Shown piece by piece: positions 36,120-48,740 of a stretch of DNA of 64,000 nt. Within the stretch, counting starts at the first letter, position 1. Every line of letters begins with the position of its first letter. Source of the stretch: Atherinomorus stipes (lineage: Eukaryota > Chordata > Actinopteri > Atheriniformes > Atherinidae); contig JALJCO010001098.1 of assembly GCA_023101725.1 (NCBI GenBank), positions 682,001 through 746,000 on the forward strand, in the 5' to 3' direction. The notes under the pieces were generated by a model. The model saw nothing but the letters and a program-made list of their open reading frames with translations. It made no database searches and had not been told where the DNA came from. The position numbers were made by a program, and so were the translations under genes.

Positions 36120-38713
36120 AGTGGAACCTAATGTCTATGGGCTGTAATACACTTGCATGCACGTCAGCATTTGGCATTTGTGTACATGCGCTGCAGCACA
36201 TCAGGAGCACAAAACACTCAATACTGGAGGGCACCGCTAGGAGGACTACACAGCACTTTGACTCTGAAATAATATGAAATGCAAGCTGCTTTTCATATTT
36301 CCACTTATTCCAGTTCAGGGTTGCAGAGGAGCTGGAGCCTGTTATCAGGAGAGAGGTATTCCCTAAACGCTTATAGGGAGAATTTACTTGATGTTGTAAA
36401 GAGATTTTATTCTACCTGAGCTCATCCATCACTGGTGTAGACGTTCAGGCTTTTTAATTTCACTGAGCTTGCTAGCACATTACTTTTGTGTAAACTATTA
36501 CTGCTAATGTTCTGGCTGTCTCTATGATTTCTTCTTCTTTTTGGGACTTTCTGGCTGAAGATGTCTGTTTCCCACTGAGAGCTCTTTTTTTCACATCATG
36601 CTGTGGTTTCACAGCAATAGCATCCAAAAACAAATTCCACATTTGGGATCCAAGCCAGAATTTTTGTCTGCTTACAGATAAAGACATGAAGGAATGGCTC
36701 CCACCTAACCATGGAATAGCTTTTCAGCCAGTTGTCAGTAACTTCTAAATCCTTCCTCCAACTGGATTCCCTCAAACTAACACTTGATTGTCCAACTGTC
36801 TAATCTGGACAATAAAAGGCTGAGTTTCGATGAGATTTGAGCTGAGACGTTTCTCATTTGTTTACTGTAAGTGAAGGGAGGAGGCTTGCTGCAAGTGAAC
36901 CAGGATGCAGCCGTTGGTGTTTTTCTGTGTTCTGGCTGTCATCGCTCATCTTAACAACCAGCTCTGCTGTGTTTACTGGAAACTAAGTGAGGTTTCCACC
37001 GCCTGAAATGTCAGTTTAATTACTTCTTTTTAAATGCAGGGATTTCCCCCAGTGTTTTACCGCACTGTGAATTTACTGTGATGTCCCCCAGAGGTTTCTG
37101 AGCCCTGAAACTTGGGCTGGTCTTGACCTCTCCCTGCATCTCGTTAATTGGTTTGGAGACAGAGAAATTCAAACTGGGGGGACCGACTTGACCACAACTG
37201 TCAGTCAAGACAAACATGAAACTGGTTTAGACTTTAACATCATCTAAACTGTTGAATCATTTTGAGAATTAGAACCAGAGACACATAAGAAACGCAGCTT
37301 TTCCTTTTTCAGACAGTAAATTCCTGCGGTGAGGTCGACTTTTAACACAGCCCGCCCGCTTCTCTTAATTTCCTCTTTTCCAGTCATTTGAAGCTGTTGC
37401 TTCTGGGTCAGCCTTGTTTTACTTAAGTCCCATTGCTCACAAATTACCATTATATGAAAAAAATATAAGGAATCTTTATTGCTTGCACATCGTGACTAAG
37501 TTGTATGAATATGAAGATGTATGGTTCACATTTACAGTCCCACATCTGCTCAGGTTTAGCCAACAAAGGATCTCTGTGTGGAGAAAGTGAAAGTTTGTGG
37601 GTTTGGTTAAATGTTTATAATGTCAACATATGGTGGGCTTTATAACTTTCCATTTATTAACCAACATTAATTAAGTAAGGTAGCTTATTCGTAGAAGGTT
37701 CAACTGTTTTCTAGCAAATTCCAGTAACTATATTTCCCTTTTAAAAAATCTTCATGTCATTACTCATTTAAAAAGGAAAAAGTTCAACCTGAGCGCTCTT
37801 TCCTTCCGGTTTTAGGGTAAATTATTCATAGGTGCAAAAATCTTTGAAATCTGAGCCCTATTGAGTGAGCAAGCCACAGGCTGCTACTGCTAACAGCTGC
37901 AGTTCAGTAACACTGTGCAATCATGTGCAACAATTCAAAAGTGCTCGGATTTGCAACTGATTGATAAACATTATGGAAAGAATCTCACTGGAAGTTTTGC
38001 TATTTATATATTTGAGAGGTGAATCAGTACGTGATGACTTCAGCCTCCACGTGTGAGCAGATACGGCTCCCTTAAACAGCAAAGTAACTTTTCCTGGAAA
38101 ACAAAGTTTGGTTCTTCACGAACAAACTGCAGAGCCACAATTTGCAAAGACCCCTGAAATGGCCTTTTAAGTACTCCAACAAGTTGAGATCGTGGCCAGT
38201 ACGCACTCTTATCTCTGTGCCGTAGCATGCAGATGATGATGTTTGAGGACTATTTCAGTCACATAAAAGGAGCCAAACATAAGGCACCTGAAGAGGCCTT
38301 CTGCAAAGTGCTGAGGTAATTTTTACAAACATAATTAACCCTTCTCTGTTTGCACCTCTCTTCCTTTCTATAATTTCTGTCAGGCTATCTTCGGTTAATT
38401 CAGCTCAAGTAAACACTGGCACCAATTACATTTCAAAACTGAAAATAGATGTAATTCAATAGTAGAAATGAGAAAAAGCAGTAACTTCAGCAAGGGGGGA
38501 ATAATTCAGATTCTTTGTCTGAGACTTTGTTTGCTGAAATAAATGGTCAGATTAGAATCAGCATGACTTTTATTTAGCAAGTTTTTCATAACACATCTGT
38601 GAAAAATACACAAGACCTGAAGAGAAAATGAAACACACCGGTCTACTTTCCTGTGAATGTTTCCATAAACAGTCACAATCTGATGCTGTCAGGTTCATTT
38701 GTTCTGCGTTACA
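36120..38713. other. no gene recognised
   Basis: Short frames only (up to 76 codons), with no splice context or family motif. Confidence 0.5.
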
Positions 38714-38734
38714 GGGGGGGGGGGGGGGGGGGGG
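38714..38734 (+). repeat. poly-G run
   Basis: An uninterrupted G run of about 20 bases at the left border of a decayed transposon; its length is likely unreliable. Confidence 0.85.
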
Positions 38735-38735
38735 T

Positions 38736-40313
38736 ATTGCTAAAACACATTGCACAAAACTTGACTCCATTTTCCAAAACCTCTAAACACAACATACTTT
38801 CTAAAAGCTACGTACACAAAACCACAACTTCGTTTTTCACAACTCAAACTTTCACACCAAAACAGCTGCTCAAAGCCCGCAAAATACTATACGCATCATT
38901 ACACACTGCAACAACAACTCTACACAGTGTAGAGTATTGGCCATTCTTAGATTTGTGTGTTTTATATGAACAGTATGTAAATCTACAGAAAATACAGTGT
39001 GTACACTATTAAATCCAATCACTTTATTTCTATAACACACACTATAAACTACAGAAAGTCTCCAAAGTGGTGCACAAAGTGCTATTGAACTAGAGATGGG
39101 CAACACCGCAATTTTTCCTGTCAATAATACTATTAGTTTATGGCAATTTTTTGTCTATATAAATAACAATACCAATGCTAATAATTTTAGTCTCCTAAAA
39201 GAAAATCACGATTGTACAGTGTGCATTAACATTACAGTGTGACCACACCTGGGTCTGACCGCACCTGGTTCTGGCCACACCTGGGTCCGGCTGCATCTTC
39301 ATTCAGCTCATTGTTACTTACATGATCAGCTAAGATTGCTCTGATTTCATTTGAAAGTCATCTTCTTTGGCCATGAACTCCTCGACCGGCTCTGCCCCAT
39401 TTCTCACTCTTCCTCTGCCTCTCATTCTTCCCCTTATCTTCCTCTTCCTCTCTGTACAACTCTGTTCATAACACTTTTGTGAAAAAAGAGATCACCCATG
39501 GTCTTTTTATGGAGCTTATTTCCTGGTTGAAGTGGTAACAATTAACCATTGAGGTGTTTGAGGTGCGCATGCGTTGGCCATTTAGCTCCTGTGGTGTCAC
39601 TTTGAACGTTTTGCAATGGCAAACGTGACTTTGTGTCAGATTGTTGTGTCTTATTCAGATAACTGTGCTCAGTGCATTTTAAAAAGTGCCAACTTGAATT
39701 AAAAACTGTATGTACAACAAAAAGAAAGTGTTTAGAGCTTCAAAGACTTGAGAAGTTTTGTTGTTAGTGTCTCAGTTAAATTAATAATGATATGCAAGTC
39801 ATTTTAGTGTGTTAGCATGTGCAAAACCAGCCAGCTGTAACCCCAGTTTGAAAACCACTGCATTACAGTACATGATTAAAATGTTAAAATAGAAGCATGA
39901 ATGGATACTGAGATGGAACCACTTGTACTGTAACGTATTGTAAACATACACCAGCTGTTTTCTTCTCTGATTGCTCAGATATTGGTGATCTGATAACCTA
40001 CTCAAGTTTGGACAAACTCTTCGTCCTGGTCCAGTCTTTGTCATGCCGTAGACAATGACATGGTCATGACTGCCGCTCTCATCATGTCTGTAATGATGGG
40101 GAGTTTGTCTTGTCCTCCCTCCTTGCCCTGCTCCTCTCCCTCCTCTTCCTCTGACTGTTGCGGTGTACTTTTTGCAACTTTCAGCAAACTGTGCACTCTG
40201 AACATCATTTGTAACAAGTGTCTTTAATTTTGGGTCGTTATGTTTATTAAATGAGGCCAAATTTTGCATCACATGAGCTTTAATTTATTGTAACTTGTGT
40301 TTTAGCAATACAG
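38736..40313 (-). mobile_element. decayed Tc1/mariner-family transposon
   Basis: Outer ends TATTGCTAAAACACATTGC and TGTGTTTTAGCAATAC (40298-40313) are inverted. On the minus strand at 39,960-40,170 a Gly/Arg-rich stretch (TVRGRGGRGAGQGG) leads into DHVIVYGMT and RVCPNLSRLS, matching the helix-turn-helix region of fish Tc1-like transposases (DHV..HGMT..EAGQRVQPNLSRF) with frame errors. A second Arg/Gly-coding stretch lies near 39,410-39,470 on the minus strand. Pieces of hAT ends (TAGAGATGGGCAACACC at 39,091 and CAGTTTGAAAACCACTGCA at 39,845) are nested. No catalytic DDE region survives. Confidence 0.65.
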
Positions 40314-41415
40314 AGATGATAACAGGAGGATTGTGTTTTGTAAATGTAAAATGTGTTTGTGGTTTTGGCAAATGGGTGCTAGTCTTGTGAAATGTGTTTA
40401 GAGAATGGGTCATTTGGTTAAGAGAATTAGGTTTTGTGTTTCTGCAATTTAAAAAAAAACTGTTACTCTGCGGTAAATTGGTGGTCTCACTGGGCCGCAT
40501 TCACAAATTCTAATAAGTTTGTTCTTACCTATGCACTTTGTCTTTTAAGAAAGAATGTGGTATTCATGAATGTTTTGCCATCCAGGATTTGTTCTTAGGT
40601 AAATCCAAGGTAAAGCTGACAGGCTTGAACAAAATCACTGTTGCCTTCTTTTGTGCAATTTTACTAAAATACAATAATTAAACCACAGTATTTTTTTAAT
40701 CTTGTGTTATATTGTTTCTATCGGGCATGCTGGGGCAGGAAAACATCTAAAACCTGCAGAACTGTGGTTCCTGAGAACCAAAACTGGGCATTTCTGCATT
40801 ACGGACACAAAGCTGTTGTACAGAGACCGTGTTGTTTTAACACCAGCCAAACCTCCCAGGAAGTGAGAAGTGTTTTCACATTATTGACTTAATGCAACCC
40901 TCATGTGAAAGAACAGGTGTCATTTTGGTGTTACAAGTCTCATAGCTGAAAATGGTTTGGGTGATTGCTAAGAAAAGGCCTTTTTGCCTCGTATAAAAGG
41001 GAGTGGTGATGGTCTCATGCGTCAGATTTAAGCCGAAACAGACATTACGTACTGTATTTGATTGTTTTGAGTACAAGACTTTTTAAAGGACCTTTTCCTG
41101 ATATCAGAGGAGCCTCATCATATGTCTCTGCTAACCATCATCTTACCAAATGCTTGTCCAGTCATTCAAGTCCACACTGCCAAAAAAACTAACCAAGTCA
41201 AAGTCTTATATTCAGTCAAAAAGTGGTTTTGATCCATTTTTGAGAGACATAAGATGCAAGAGCCGGATGTGTGAGATTATTAATAGTGTTTGTCTTCCAT
41301 TTCTTTCTTAGTTACTAAAACCTAAAATTTATTTCACACACTGTTTGAGCTCACATTGTTGCTTTCCACCCAGTCTTAGCTATGAAAACTTGTTTCAAGA
41401 CCTTAACCACCAATT

Positions 41416-41446
<31 letters not shown>

Positions 41447-41692
41447 TGAAAAAACTGGCCATGTTAATATTTGGAAAAAGATTTAAAATTAGAAATATCA
41501 GACTAAAGTCAGGTGATTTAACCTCCTACTGCAGTGAGATAATTGAACTTTGTAAGATTTCCTGAAATATGAAAGAAATTCTCAACTTTAGACAAGTGAG
41601 AAATTCATTAAAACAAGTATTGAAATACTTATTCCAAGTCCTTTGTTAAATCCAAGGGGCAAACTCTGCAGCAAAAGAGTGAAGCCCGGAAC
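40314..41692. other. no gene; one MITE fragment and a CA repeat
   Basis: 40,725-40,800 (GCAGGAAAACATCTAAAACC and GTTCCTGAGAACCAAAACTG) is a fragment of the MITE family at 1,613. A CA microsatellite lies at about 41,417-41,442. Confidence 0.55.
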
Positions 41693-42065
41693 TTAAAGAC
41701 ACACAACGTAACTTTTAGACCTTAAAAATCTGTGTTTCTGACTCGTTTTGATGTCCCACCAACATTCATTATGCGCATTTTCGAGCCGTCAGTGCCCAGA
41801 GGCGTCCCGGGGCTCAGAAACAGCACTATGTAAGATTCCCATCCGGGACGCGACCGTGACCTTGCAGCCAACTATTGGTTGCAGCACCGCGTCACTCACT
41901 AGAATCCATAACTATCGCTTACAGTGTTTGAATTTACCGCGACCGTCTTCTTCCTGTATCAAAACTGCAGATGCAGCGTCATTTGACGTCACGTCCGCAG
42001 GGCAGCGCGGGAAATTCGGACACCGAATTGCAGCGCATTTTGCAGCACACAGCCTGTTCAAGGCA
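41693..42065. mobile_element. TTAA element, partial, inverted relative to 9,056
   Basis: It starts TTAAAGACACACAACGTAAC and continues with words inverse to 9,300-9,518 (TTATGCGCATTTTCGAGCCG, CAGCCAACTATTGGTTGCAG). The opposite terminus is missing. The 164-codon plus frame at 41748-42242 runs through it and is not a host gene. Confidence 0.7.
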
Positions 42066-42589
42066 ACGGAGAGAAACGTGGGTGGAAATTTTATTTATGG
42101 TATTTCATCACCCATTAGTATTAAAAAAAATGGACATGCATGTTTGTTTTTTAAATTCCATTTTAATGAATTAAAAAATGAGAAATTTTCCATTAAATGT
42201 TTAGAAGCTGGGTATTCTCTAATCAATCTCAAATGTACTTAAATAAGTAAAAACACTGATTTAGAGCTTTGGGTCAAATCATTGTCCCCCTATCATAAAC
42301 ATTATGAGAAGTAATTGAGTTTGTTTGTTTTCATAAAAACAGTGACATCATGTAATCATATTTGCATTAAAAGGGTTCATAGAATTGGAATAATTATATA
42401 TTTGCTATTTTTGTTTGGACTTAAGTTGGTTGAGCTTGATAGCTAATCTTTGTAGTGCCCTAGAGTCTAATTACTAAAACAACAGTGTTATAAAAATTCA
42501 TAATTTGTTCATTAATGCATTATTGAAATGTTATAGGTCTTATAAACCTTTACATGGTGACATGGTGCTACAAGATGCTGTGATAGACG

Positions 42590-42950
42590 AGCTAAAACAA
42601 GGTTACAAGTCACAGTCTCTGATCTATGGATGCTCTTGTGCTCATTTGTTTTTCCTGAACTGAAGAAAGCATTCAGGTTTTCAGCCTCTAATACTTGGAA
42701 TAAATTACAATCTGATCTTGAATTTAAAGCTCTTTTGACATTAAATGAGTTAAACCTCTGGTGAATTATTTGCAGTCCTTGCCTGCATGTACATGTTTTG
42801 TGTGAGCACGTTTTAATGTTGTGAGTTTTCTATGTTTTTTACTGTCTTCATTGTAACTATGCTGCTGCCTTCTTGGCCAGGTCTCCTTTGAAAAAGAGAT
42901 CTTTGATTTCAGGAGGACTAACCGGGTTAAATAAAGGCTATGAATAAAAA
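42590..42950 (+). mobile_element. L2-type LINE 3' end
   Basis: Near 42,650-42,765 the plus strand encodes FPELKKAFRFSASNTWNKLQ, the usual C-terminal block of fish L2-type reverse transcriptase proteins. The 3' UTR follows: CTTGGCCAGGTCTCCTTTGA, AAAAGAGATCTTTGATTTCA and GGTTAAATAAAGG. It is 5'-truncated, as target-primed insertion often leaves. Confidence 0.75.
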
Positions 42951-43649
42951 ACTGAGATAAAATAATTTTATTTACAAGTCTAAGCTTTAAAATAGCCAGT
43001 ATCTCGTTTCTATAGCTTGTTATAGCATTGCAAACTATTTCTGCAGCTTAAATATTAGAAATGAAGCTCTCACTCCTCTCGCTTCTTTGTCTTTGAACAA
43101 ATTAGCCTTTAAGCTTCTGCCACATGGTCTTATGCATCATTACATGCAGAGCTTTTAGGGAACCCCGTCATATCCCCCCCCCCCCACCCCCATCCCCCCC
43201 AACTAGCCACTTTGAGGTCACTTATAGTGCCGGCTGTGCCAACGCAAAGTCAAAGCACAATGATTAATGGCGTTATTAAACACTTGAGAGAGGTTGTGTG
43301 TTCTTCTAGCTGGAGCCAATTGAGGTTGGTTTTTGAGGTGAAACGGTGTAGTGGAATGAAGCAGAGTGTGTTTCTGTGTCTGTGTGTGAGCGTGGGTGGA
43401 AAAGTCGAGCATTTGAGCTCGTATGATCGTCACTTTGTGAAGTTGTGCGAAACATAATAAGAAGATGCAGGTGTGTTTAAATGTGTGTGTTCACCGAGAG
43501 AATTGTACGTGTTAGAAAAGATGACAAAGGTGTGTATGACGGTGTGTTTGTGAGAGTGGCATGCGAAAGGTCAAACTGGGGACAGGTGGAAATAAGCCAA
43601 TAAGCTGGAATCTCATTTCCTGTGAGCTGGAGGGGTGAAACACTGAATG
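42951..43649. other. no gene; poly-C run
   Basis: A poly-C stretch at 43,174-43,200 and GTGTGTGTTTGTGAG-like words around 43,380-43,560. No supported gene. Confidence 0.5.
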
Positions 43650-44236
43650 ATGGGGGGAAAAGAGAGGGGAAGTTTTAAAAAGCGAGATAAAAGGAGAGGG
43701 GGGAGAATGTCATTGATCGAGTTTGGCATGTAAGGAAGCAAAAGGCAGAATAAAAACGGTTAACAAAAAGCCACTGTGAATGAGAGACGGAGTGAAATGC
43801 TGAGAAAGGGAAGAACAGAGGAGGACAGGTGAGAGGAGAGGAGGAGGGGTGATAAAAAGGAAATGAGTTGAGAGGAAATAAGAGAAGTTATGGAAGAAAG
43901 GCATGAAGGAAGACAAATGTGTTGAAAATGAGAAAGGGAAAAGGGAGATAAGCAAAGGAAATCAAACAAAAGGAAATGAGGAAGGGAGCGGGAAAATATG
44001 GAGAATGGGATGATGGCAAATAGATGACTGGAAGAAGAAAGACTAAACAAGGAGAGGAGAGGCATGATAAAGCAAACAGAAAAGGGAAAATTAAATAGGT
44101 GAAAGAGAAGAGATGTTAATGTTAGAAAGAAGGAGAGAGGAAAAATGAAAGGAAAGGACACGAGGAAGGAAGTGGACAGCAGGAGGAGGAGAGCAGCGAT
44201 AAAGAGAGAGTTGGAAAGGAGGGAGAGGGAGAGAGG
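43650..44236. repeat. purine-rich (GA-type) tract
   Basis: About 590 bp of G/A-rich plus strand (GAGAGGAG, GGAAAG and similar) without long homopolymers, unlike 17,930-20,170. The long minus frames rich in Ser, Leu and Phe reflect this bias. Confidence 0.7.
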
Positions 44237-44479
44237 CGATTGGTACAAATCAACATCTGCTCCTTCTATTATATCCTATCAGAGCTCAAGCTAAAACACA
44301 CATGCACGCACATTTATCTGTGCACGTACAGATATGACTCAATGCTTTTAAAGTGTGTGAGCACAGATGTGCACAAACAGGCAATTCAGTCACGCTCAAA
44401 GATGCACACATCTGAACCCTGCGTGCTGCCACATTTAGCTTTGCATGGCCACAATGAGAGAGGAAAACGGGTGAGGGGG

Positions 44480-44486
<7 letters not shown>

Positions 44487-44516
<30 letters not shown>

Positions 44517-44526
44517 ACACACACAC
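44487..44526 (+). repeat. (CA)n microsatellite
   Basis: About 20 CA units with one CC interruption. Confidence 0.95.
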
Positions 44527-44882
44527 AGCACAGGTAAGAAACAGGATGAAAACATGCAGCCAGACTAAAGCTGCTCTGTGTCTGTGCTCTATGATTGAAA
44601 CAAGAAGACACTGCAGAAGGTTGAGCTCTGTGATCCATTAAAACCATTCAGATACAGCCACTTCCCACCACCCACGTCCACATTGACCCCCCCGTTTGCT
44701 GACACTATCACTCACAAGCGTTCAGAATAGCATCAGCACGCCGCCTGAGAGACTAATGAAAACTATGATTTCCAGTCTGGGTGTAATGTGCAGGGAGTGG
44801 CTGCACACATTTGTTTCTGTGTTCATCCTCTTCCTCCTGCTGACTGTCCTCTGCAGGGGTCTGCTGGACTCTGCTGGTTTCG

Positions 44883-44898
44883 CACTGCCCCCTGCTGG
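44883..44898 (-). promoter_or_regulatory. strong CTCF-type motif
   Basis: The minus strand reads CCAGCAGGGGGCAGTG, which agrees at every position with the vertebrate CTCF core CCASYAGRKGGC plus the following A/G. It lies in DNA without other features. Occupancy is not shown by sequence; insulator function is inference. Confidence 0.6.
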
Positions 44899-46916
44899 GC
44901 CACGAGGAAACGACGCCTACAAAAACCACAAGAATGATGTTAAAGTTGCACCAGTTTGGCCATTTCAAGCTGGTCTGGATGGGAGTTTGATAGATCGTCC
45001 ATCTGCCGTCAGTTTAATGTTTGTTTTTATGGAGGTTGTTTCTTTACAACTTTTAAACACCCAAAGAGCCCCAAGCATTCCCGCTGACTTTATCGACTCA
45101 AGTCTTCTGCCACTCCACCTGTGACAACAGCTGTACAATAGCTGCAGTGGCTCCAGGGGAAGCTTTTCAAAGTGGAGGGAAGCATCCGAGGTATCCCACC
45201 GGGGTTACTCAGCAGCTGTGTGTGTAGGTTGTTTATATTCACTCTATGGCAGAATTCAGAGTGAACAACTAACCTAGCATGCAAGAAGCTGATGTTCAGG
45301 GCTCACTTACAGAAAACAACTTTTCTTCCTTGTTGAATATGGAGAAAAAGCTTGAAAAGTTTGCCAAACGCATCATCCACATGGATATGTGACACAATCT
45401 GTCACAAATATCCTCAACTGTTAGATCAAATGGGCCAAGGGCTCATTATTCCTGAGGCAAACTGATGGACAGATATTTAAAGGAGATTAATTGCAATTAT
45501 GAACCATCTGGCAGGGCTTAATTTTGGATTTCTTGGCTGGAAAACAGGTTGGTTGAGTCGGGATGAGTGAAGACAACTGAAAAGAACGAGCTTCAAATAG
45601 TTGTTGAATAAATAAGTGTTGAAAGTGGCTGGAAAATAAGCGATGTGGAGGGCCACATGTCTAATTCACCTCTGTTTATTTGTTTATTGAAGGATCCCCA
45701 TTAGTCTGTGCAAATATAGAGGGTCCATTCTCAGTTCAGTTAAAAATGCAGTTATCACAACATTACATTAGATTAAAAAAAACAAAAAACAGACCAGTTC
45801 TAAAAATACTGTGGTTGCATTGAGGTACTAATCATGATTACACACTCAAAATAGAGAAAATTACAATCAGATTCATTATTAGTTACATATTTTTTCAAAC
45901 TATTTTTGAATATAGCATGGTTGCCTCAACATCATTTCTGGAGGCAACATTTCCAATATAATTTGATCCAGAAATGTTCTTTTAGGTGTGTTTGTTCTTT
46001 GCAAAGGCAAAGAAAAAGAAGCATTAACAGCTTGTCTTGTCTTAATTCTGTCTGGGTGGGCTGCAATTTAGAGAACAGTATATGGTTTGTGTGAGGTCCA
46101 TTTTTATGCTGAACTCACACAGATCTACATGCTAATTTGTCCTTGACTTCCATCCAAGACAGTCTATCATGCATTGCACTGATGTTCGGTGTGAAATTGT
46201 GTGCATTTGTCACATGTCTGCAGTTATTGTGTTAACTTATGGTGAGGTTAACTTACTTCCAAAGGACAGTTCTGAACCTTAATGGAAATATTTTCCAAAC
46301 AGCATCACCAGAGGGTGGACATATATTAGAATTCAGTTGAAGACGTAGTTTTCTAGTCGTTGGGGAGAATAGAAAGCGCCTCTTCTGGCTTTACTTTCAT
46401 CCCTGGGAAATTTGTTTGAGCATTACTGGGGTATATTTGTTTTTCTTTTCTTTCAATGTGATGTTGCTCTCCACATTTCATTATTCACAACCTCTAAATG
46501 TGAATCAAAACCTGCAAAGGAAGTGTTATCTTATGTAATATTTTGGCTACTGTAAAAACATAGCAGCTTCTGTGGAGGAGGGTCCATCTGTAGATATGAA
46601 AGACTCGCTCCAAAGTCACAAAAACACAGTAAGTCCTATTTTTACATCATTCTAATCTAATGAAAACATCCTTTTTTTTTAAAGAATAAAAAACAGGGTA
46701 TTTTCCAGAGGAGCATTTCACAAGGCGTTCATGTATTTATCACAATTCAGTGTGATTTTTGTGGATTTAAATTGCTTCATTATCTAGATAAGTGAGTCAG
46801 TGATGCCAGGAAGTCACAGCTCTTCTCCATCAGAATGTCACATCAGACACATGCTGCAAATTATTTGGAGTGCAGGCTTGTTGCTGAGTGCTCTGATTAC
46901 AGAGAGGGAAAATAAT
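44899..46916. other. no gene; possible LINE tail
   Basis: At 45,678-45,730 TTTATTTGTTTATTGAAGGA followed by TCCCCATTAG resembles the inverse of a LINE 3' end. The 142-codon plus frame at 44696-45124 contains a hydrophobic run (FVSVFILFLLLTVL) but no other gene evidence. Confidence 0.4.

Positions 46917-46951
<35 letters not shown>
46917..46951 (+). repeat. (GT)n microsatellite
   Basis: About 17 GT units. Confidence 0.95.
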
Positions 46952-46954
<3 letters not shown>

Positions 46955-47084
46955 AGTAACTGGCCAAAGAGCAGATGGATGTGAATGCGGACTTTGCTTT
47001 CATCTCACTGTGACCTTCCTCTTTGCCTCCAGCTTCAAGGCAAGATGGAGCACCATCAGTTATTACCAGTGAGTATTCTGTATA

Positions 47085-47089
47085 ACACA

Positions 47090-47142
<53 letters not shown>

Positions 47143-47394
47143 AGTTTTCTTCCTATGGGGCCCATGACATAATGCTTCCCTAGCCCCTAACCCTAAACCT
47201 AACTCCCATACTGATTGCTAACCTACCCTCGTCCTAATCCTAACCTAAACTTTTGGAACTTTCTCTAAAACCTAATCTTGACCCTCAAATCGGGTCATCC
47301 CATGGGGACCGGGAAAATGTCCCCACGAGGGCAAGACGTCCCCACAGGATAGTAAAAATCCAGAACACAGTCCCCACATGTTGCAATTACGCGT

Positions 47395-47429
<35 letters not shown>
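47085..47429. repeat. composite dispersed repeat flanked by AC tracts
   Basis: AC runs at 47,089-47,141 and 47,396-47,429 flank a core holding CCCTAACCCTAAACCTAA, CATGGGGACCGGGAAAATG and GTCCCCACAGGATAGTAAAA. This arrangement is common in fish genomes. The CCCTAA words are not a telomere array. Confidence 0.65.
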
Positions 47430-47430
<1 letters not shown>

Positions 47431-48252
47431 CTCCACTTTAGTTTCCAAATGAGCATCATCAGCTTTGGACCTTCCCTCTGTCTCAGTACGTGCATCATCA
47501 AGGGAAGGAAGGTGTCAGCCGGTATTAAAAGATGGAACTCTGACTGTTTTCCCACAGTCCCACGAAACCCAAAAAAATAGAAAAGACACAGGGAAGGCTG
47601 TTGCTATGGCAACATTTCAGACAATTGTAATTGTCTCCCTCCATCTTTGCAGGTCAAAGCAGTGGGCATAACAGCTCCATAATCTCTCCATCTCTTTTGT
47701 AACTACCCACAGTTCTGTGGGGGTAAAATAGGCTCCCTGGAGTCGTGAATTACTAATATCATCTGTGATTTATAAGCTAATTTTATAACCAGCGTGAGTC
47801 GGTGCTCGTGTCATTTTTATGGTGGAAAGTTAGATTTACAGACCTAGAACTTGAAGAAAAACTGACAGCCAGAAATGCTTTACTTTTATTCGCTATCCAA
47901 CATCTTTGATATTTCACCCACAAGCAGGAGTCAGCAGCTCATTTCACAACAATAATCAAACCGTCTTATCAGTCACATCTGTTTAAAAAGATGAGGGTAA
48001 AACAAAGAGTCGACAACTCATAATTTATGAATGGGAGGCAGAAACGTTCCATCATTAACTAAATATAACTTATTCAGGTTGAACTAAAGTCAAATTGGAG
48101 CAATAGCTTGCCTGACTGCATCAAGGATGGAGAGTCAACATCTTGAATAGTTTTAAAGAAATACACAGTCTAAAAAGCAGCGCGACCTCCTTGTGAACTT
48201 TATCTTAAGTAAACATCTCAGTCCTGTTCATAGAACTCAACCCCGTACAGAT
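47430..48252. other. no gene recognised
   Basis: One 68-codon frame without features; nothing else supported. Confidence 0.5.
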
Positions 48253-48457
48253 CAGGGGTGTCAGACTCCTTTCATCACAGGCTACTGTACTGCAGGTTTT
48301 AGAAATTTCCTTGCTTCAGTACGCCTGACTCAAATTAACGGGTCATTGTGTCGAACTTAAGCCGTTGGATCAATTTGATTTGAATCAGGTGTGTTGGAAT
48401 ATGGGAACATCAAAACCTGCAGGACATCGGCCCTTGAGGACTGGAGTTAGACACCGT
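48253..48457. mobile_element. hAT-type MITE, same family as 1,613
   Basis: Ends CAGGGGTGTCAGACTCC and GGAGTTAGACACCGTG are inverted. The interior has ACTGCAGGTTTTAGAAA, TGAATCAGGTGTGTTGGA and AAAACCTGCAGGAC. Length 205 bp. Confidence 0.7.
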
Positions 48458-48740
48458 GTTTTAGATGTTTCCCTGCATTTCCACACCTGGTCCAAAGTAA
48501 TGGGTCAACACCAGGCTGCTGCAGGTCTCAATGACAAGCTGAATCAGATGTACTGACACGGTGTAACATCCAAAACCAGTAGGTCAGTGGCTCCCACAGA
48601 GTAGGATTGGGAAACACTGACTTATGAGGAGCCAAAAGGGACAACATTTTTTGTTTGTTTGTTTGTTTTAAGTATTTATATCAAAACAGTATTTTAAGTC
48701 CTGGTCCTATAAGGTCGCAGTCCTGCAGGTTTTAGATGTT
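48458..48740. mobile_element. further fragments of the same MITE family
   Basis: 48,460-48,620 (TTTTAGATGTTTCCCTGCAT to AGGATTGGGAAACACTGA) and 48,715-48,740 (GTCGCAGTCCTGCAGGTTTT) repeat internal words of the 1,613 and 48,253 elements. Confidence 0.5.

Noticed and set aside
41748..42242. 164-codon plus-strand frame
   Set aside because: Begins inside a TTAA element repeated at 9,056-9,518 and runs into unrelated AT-rich DNA; no family match.
43710..44248. Minus-strand frames of 81 and 162 codons rich in Ser and Leu
   Set aside because: Composition artefact of a GA-rich tract.
44696..45124. 142-codon plus-strand frame with one hydrophobic segment
   Set aside because: A single membrane-like run is weak evidence, and there is no other gene signal around it.
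47185..47260. CCCTAACCCTAA words as an interstitial telomere
   Set aside because: Only two adjacent units, inside a known type of dispersed repeat.
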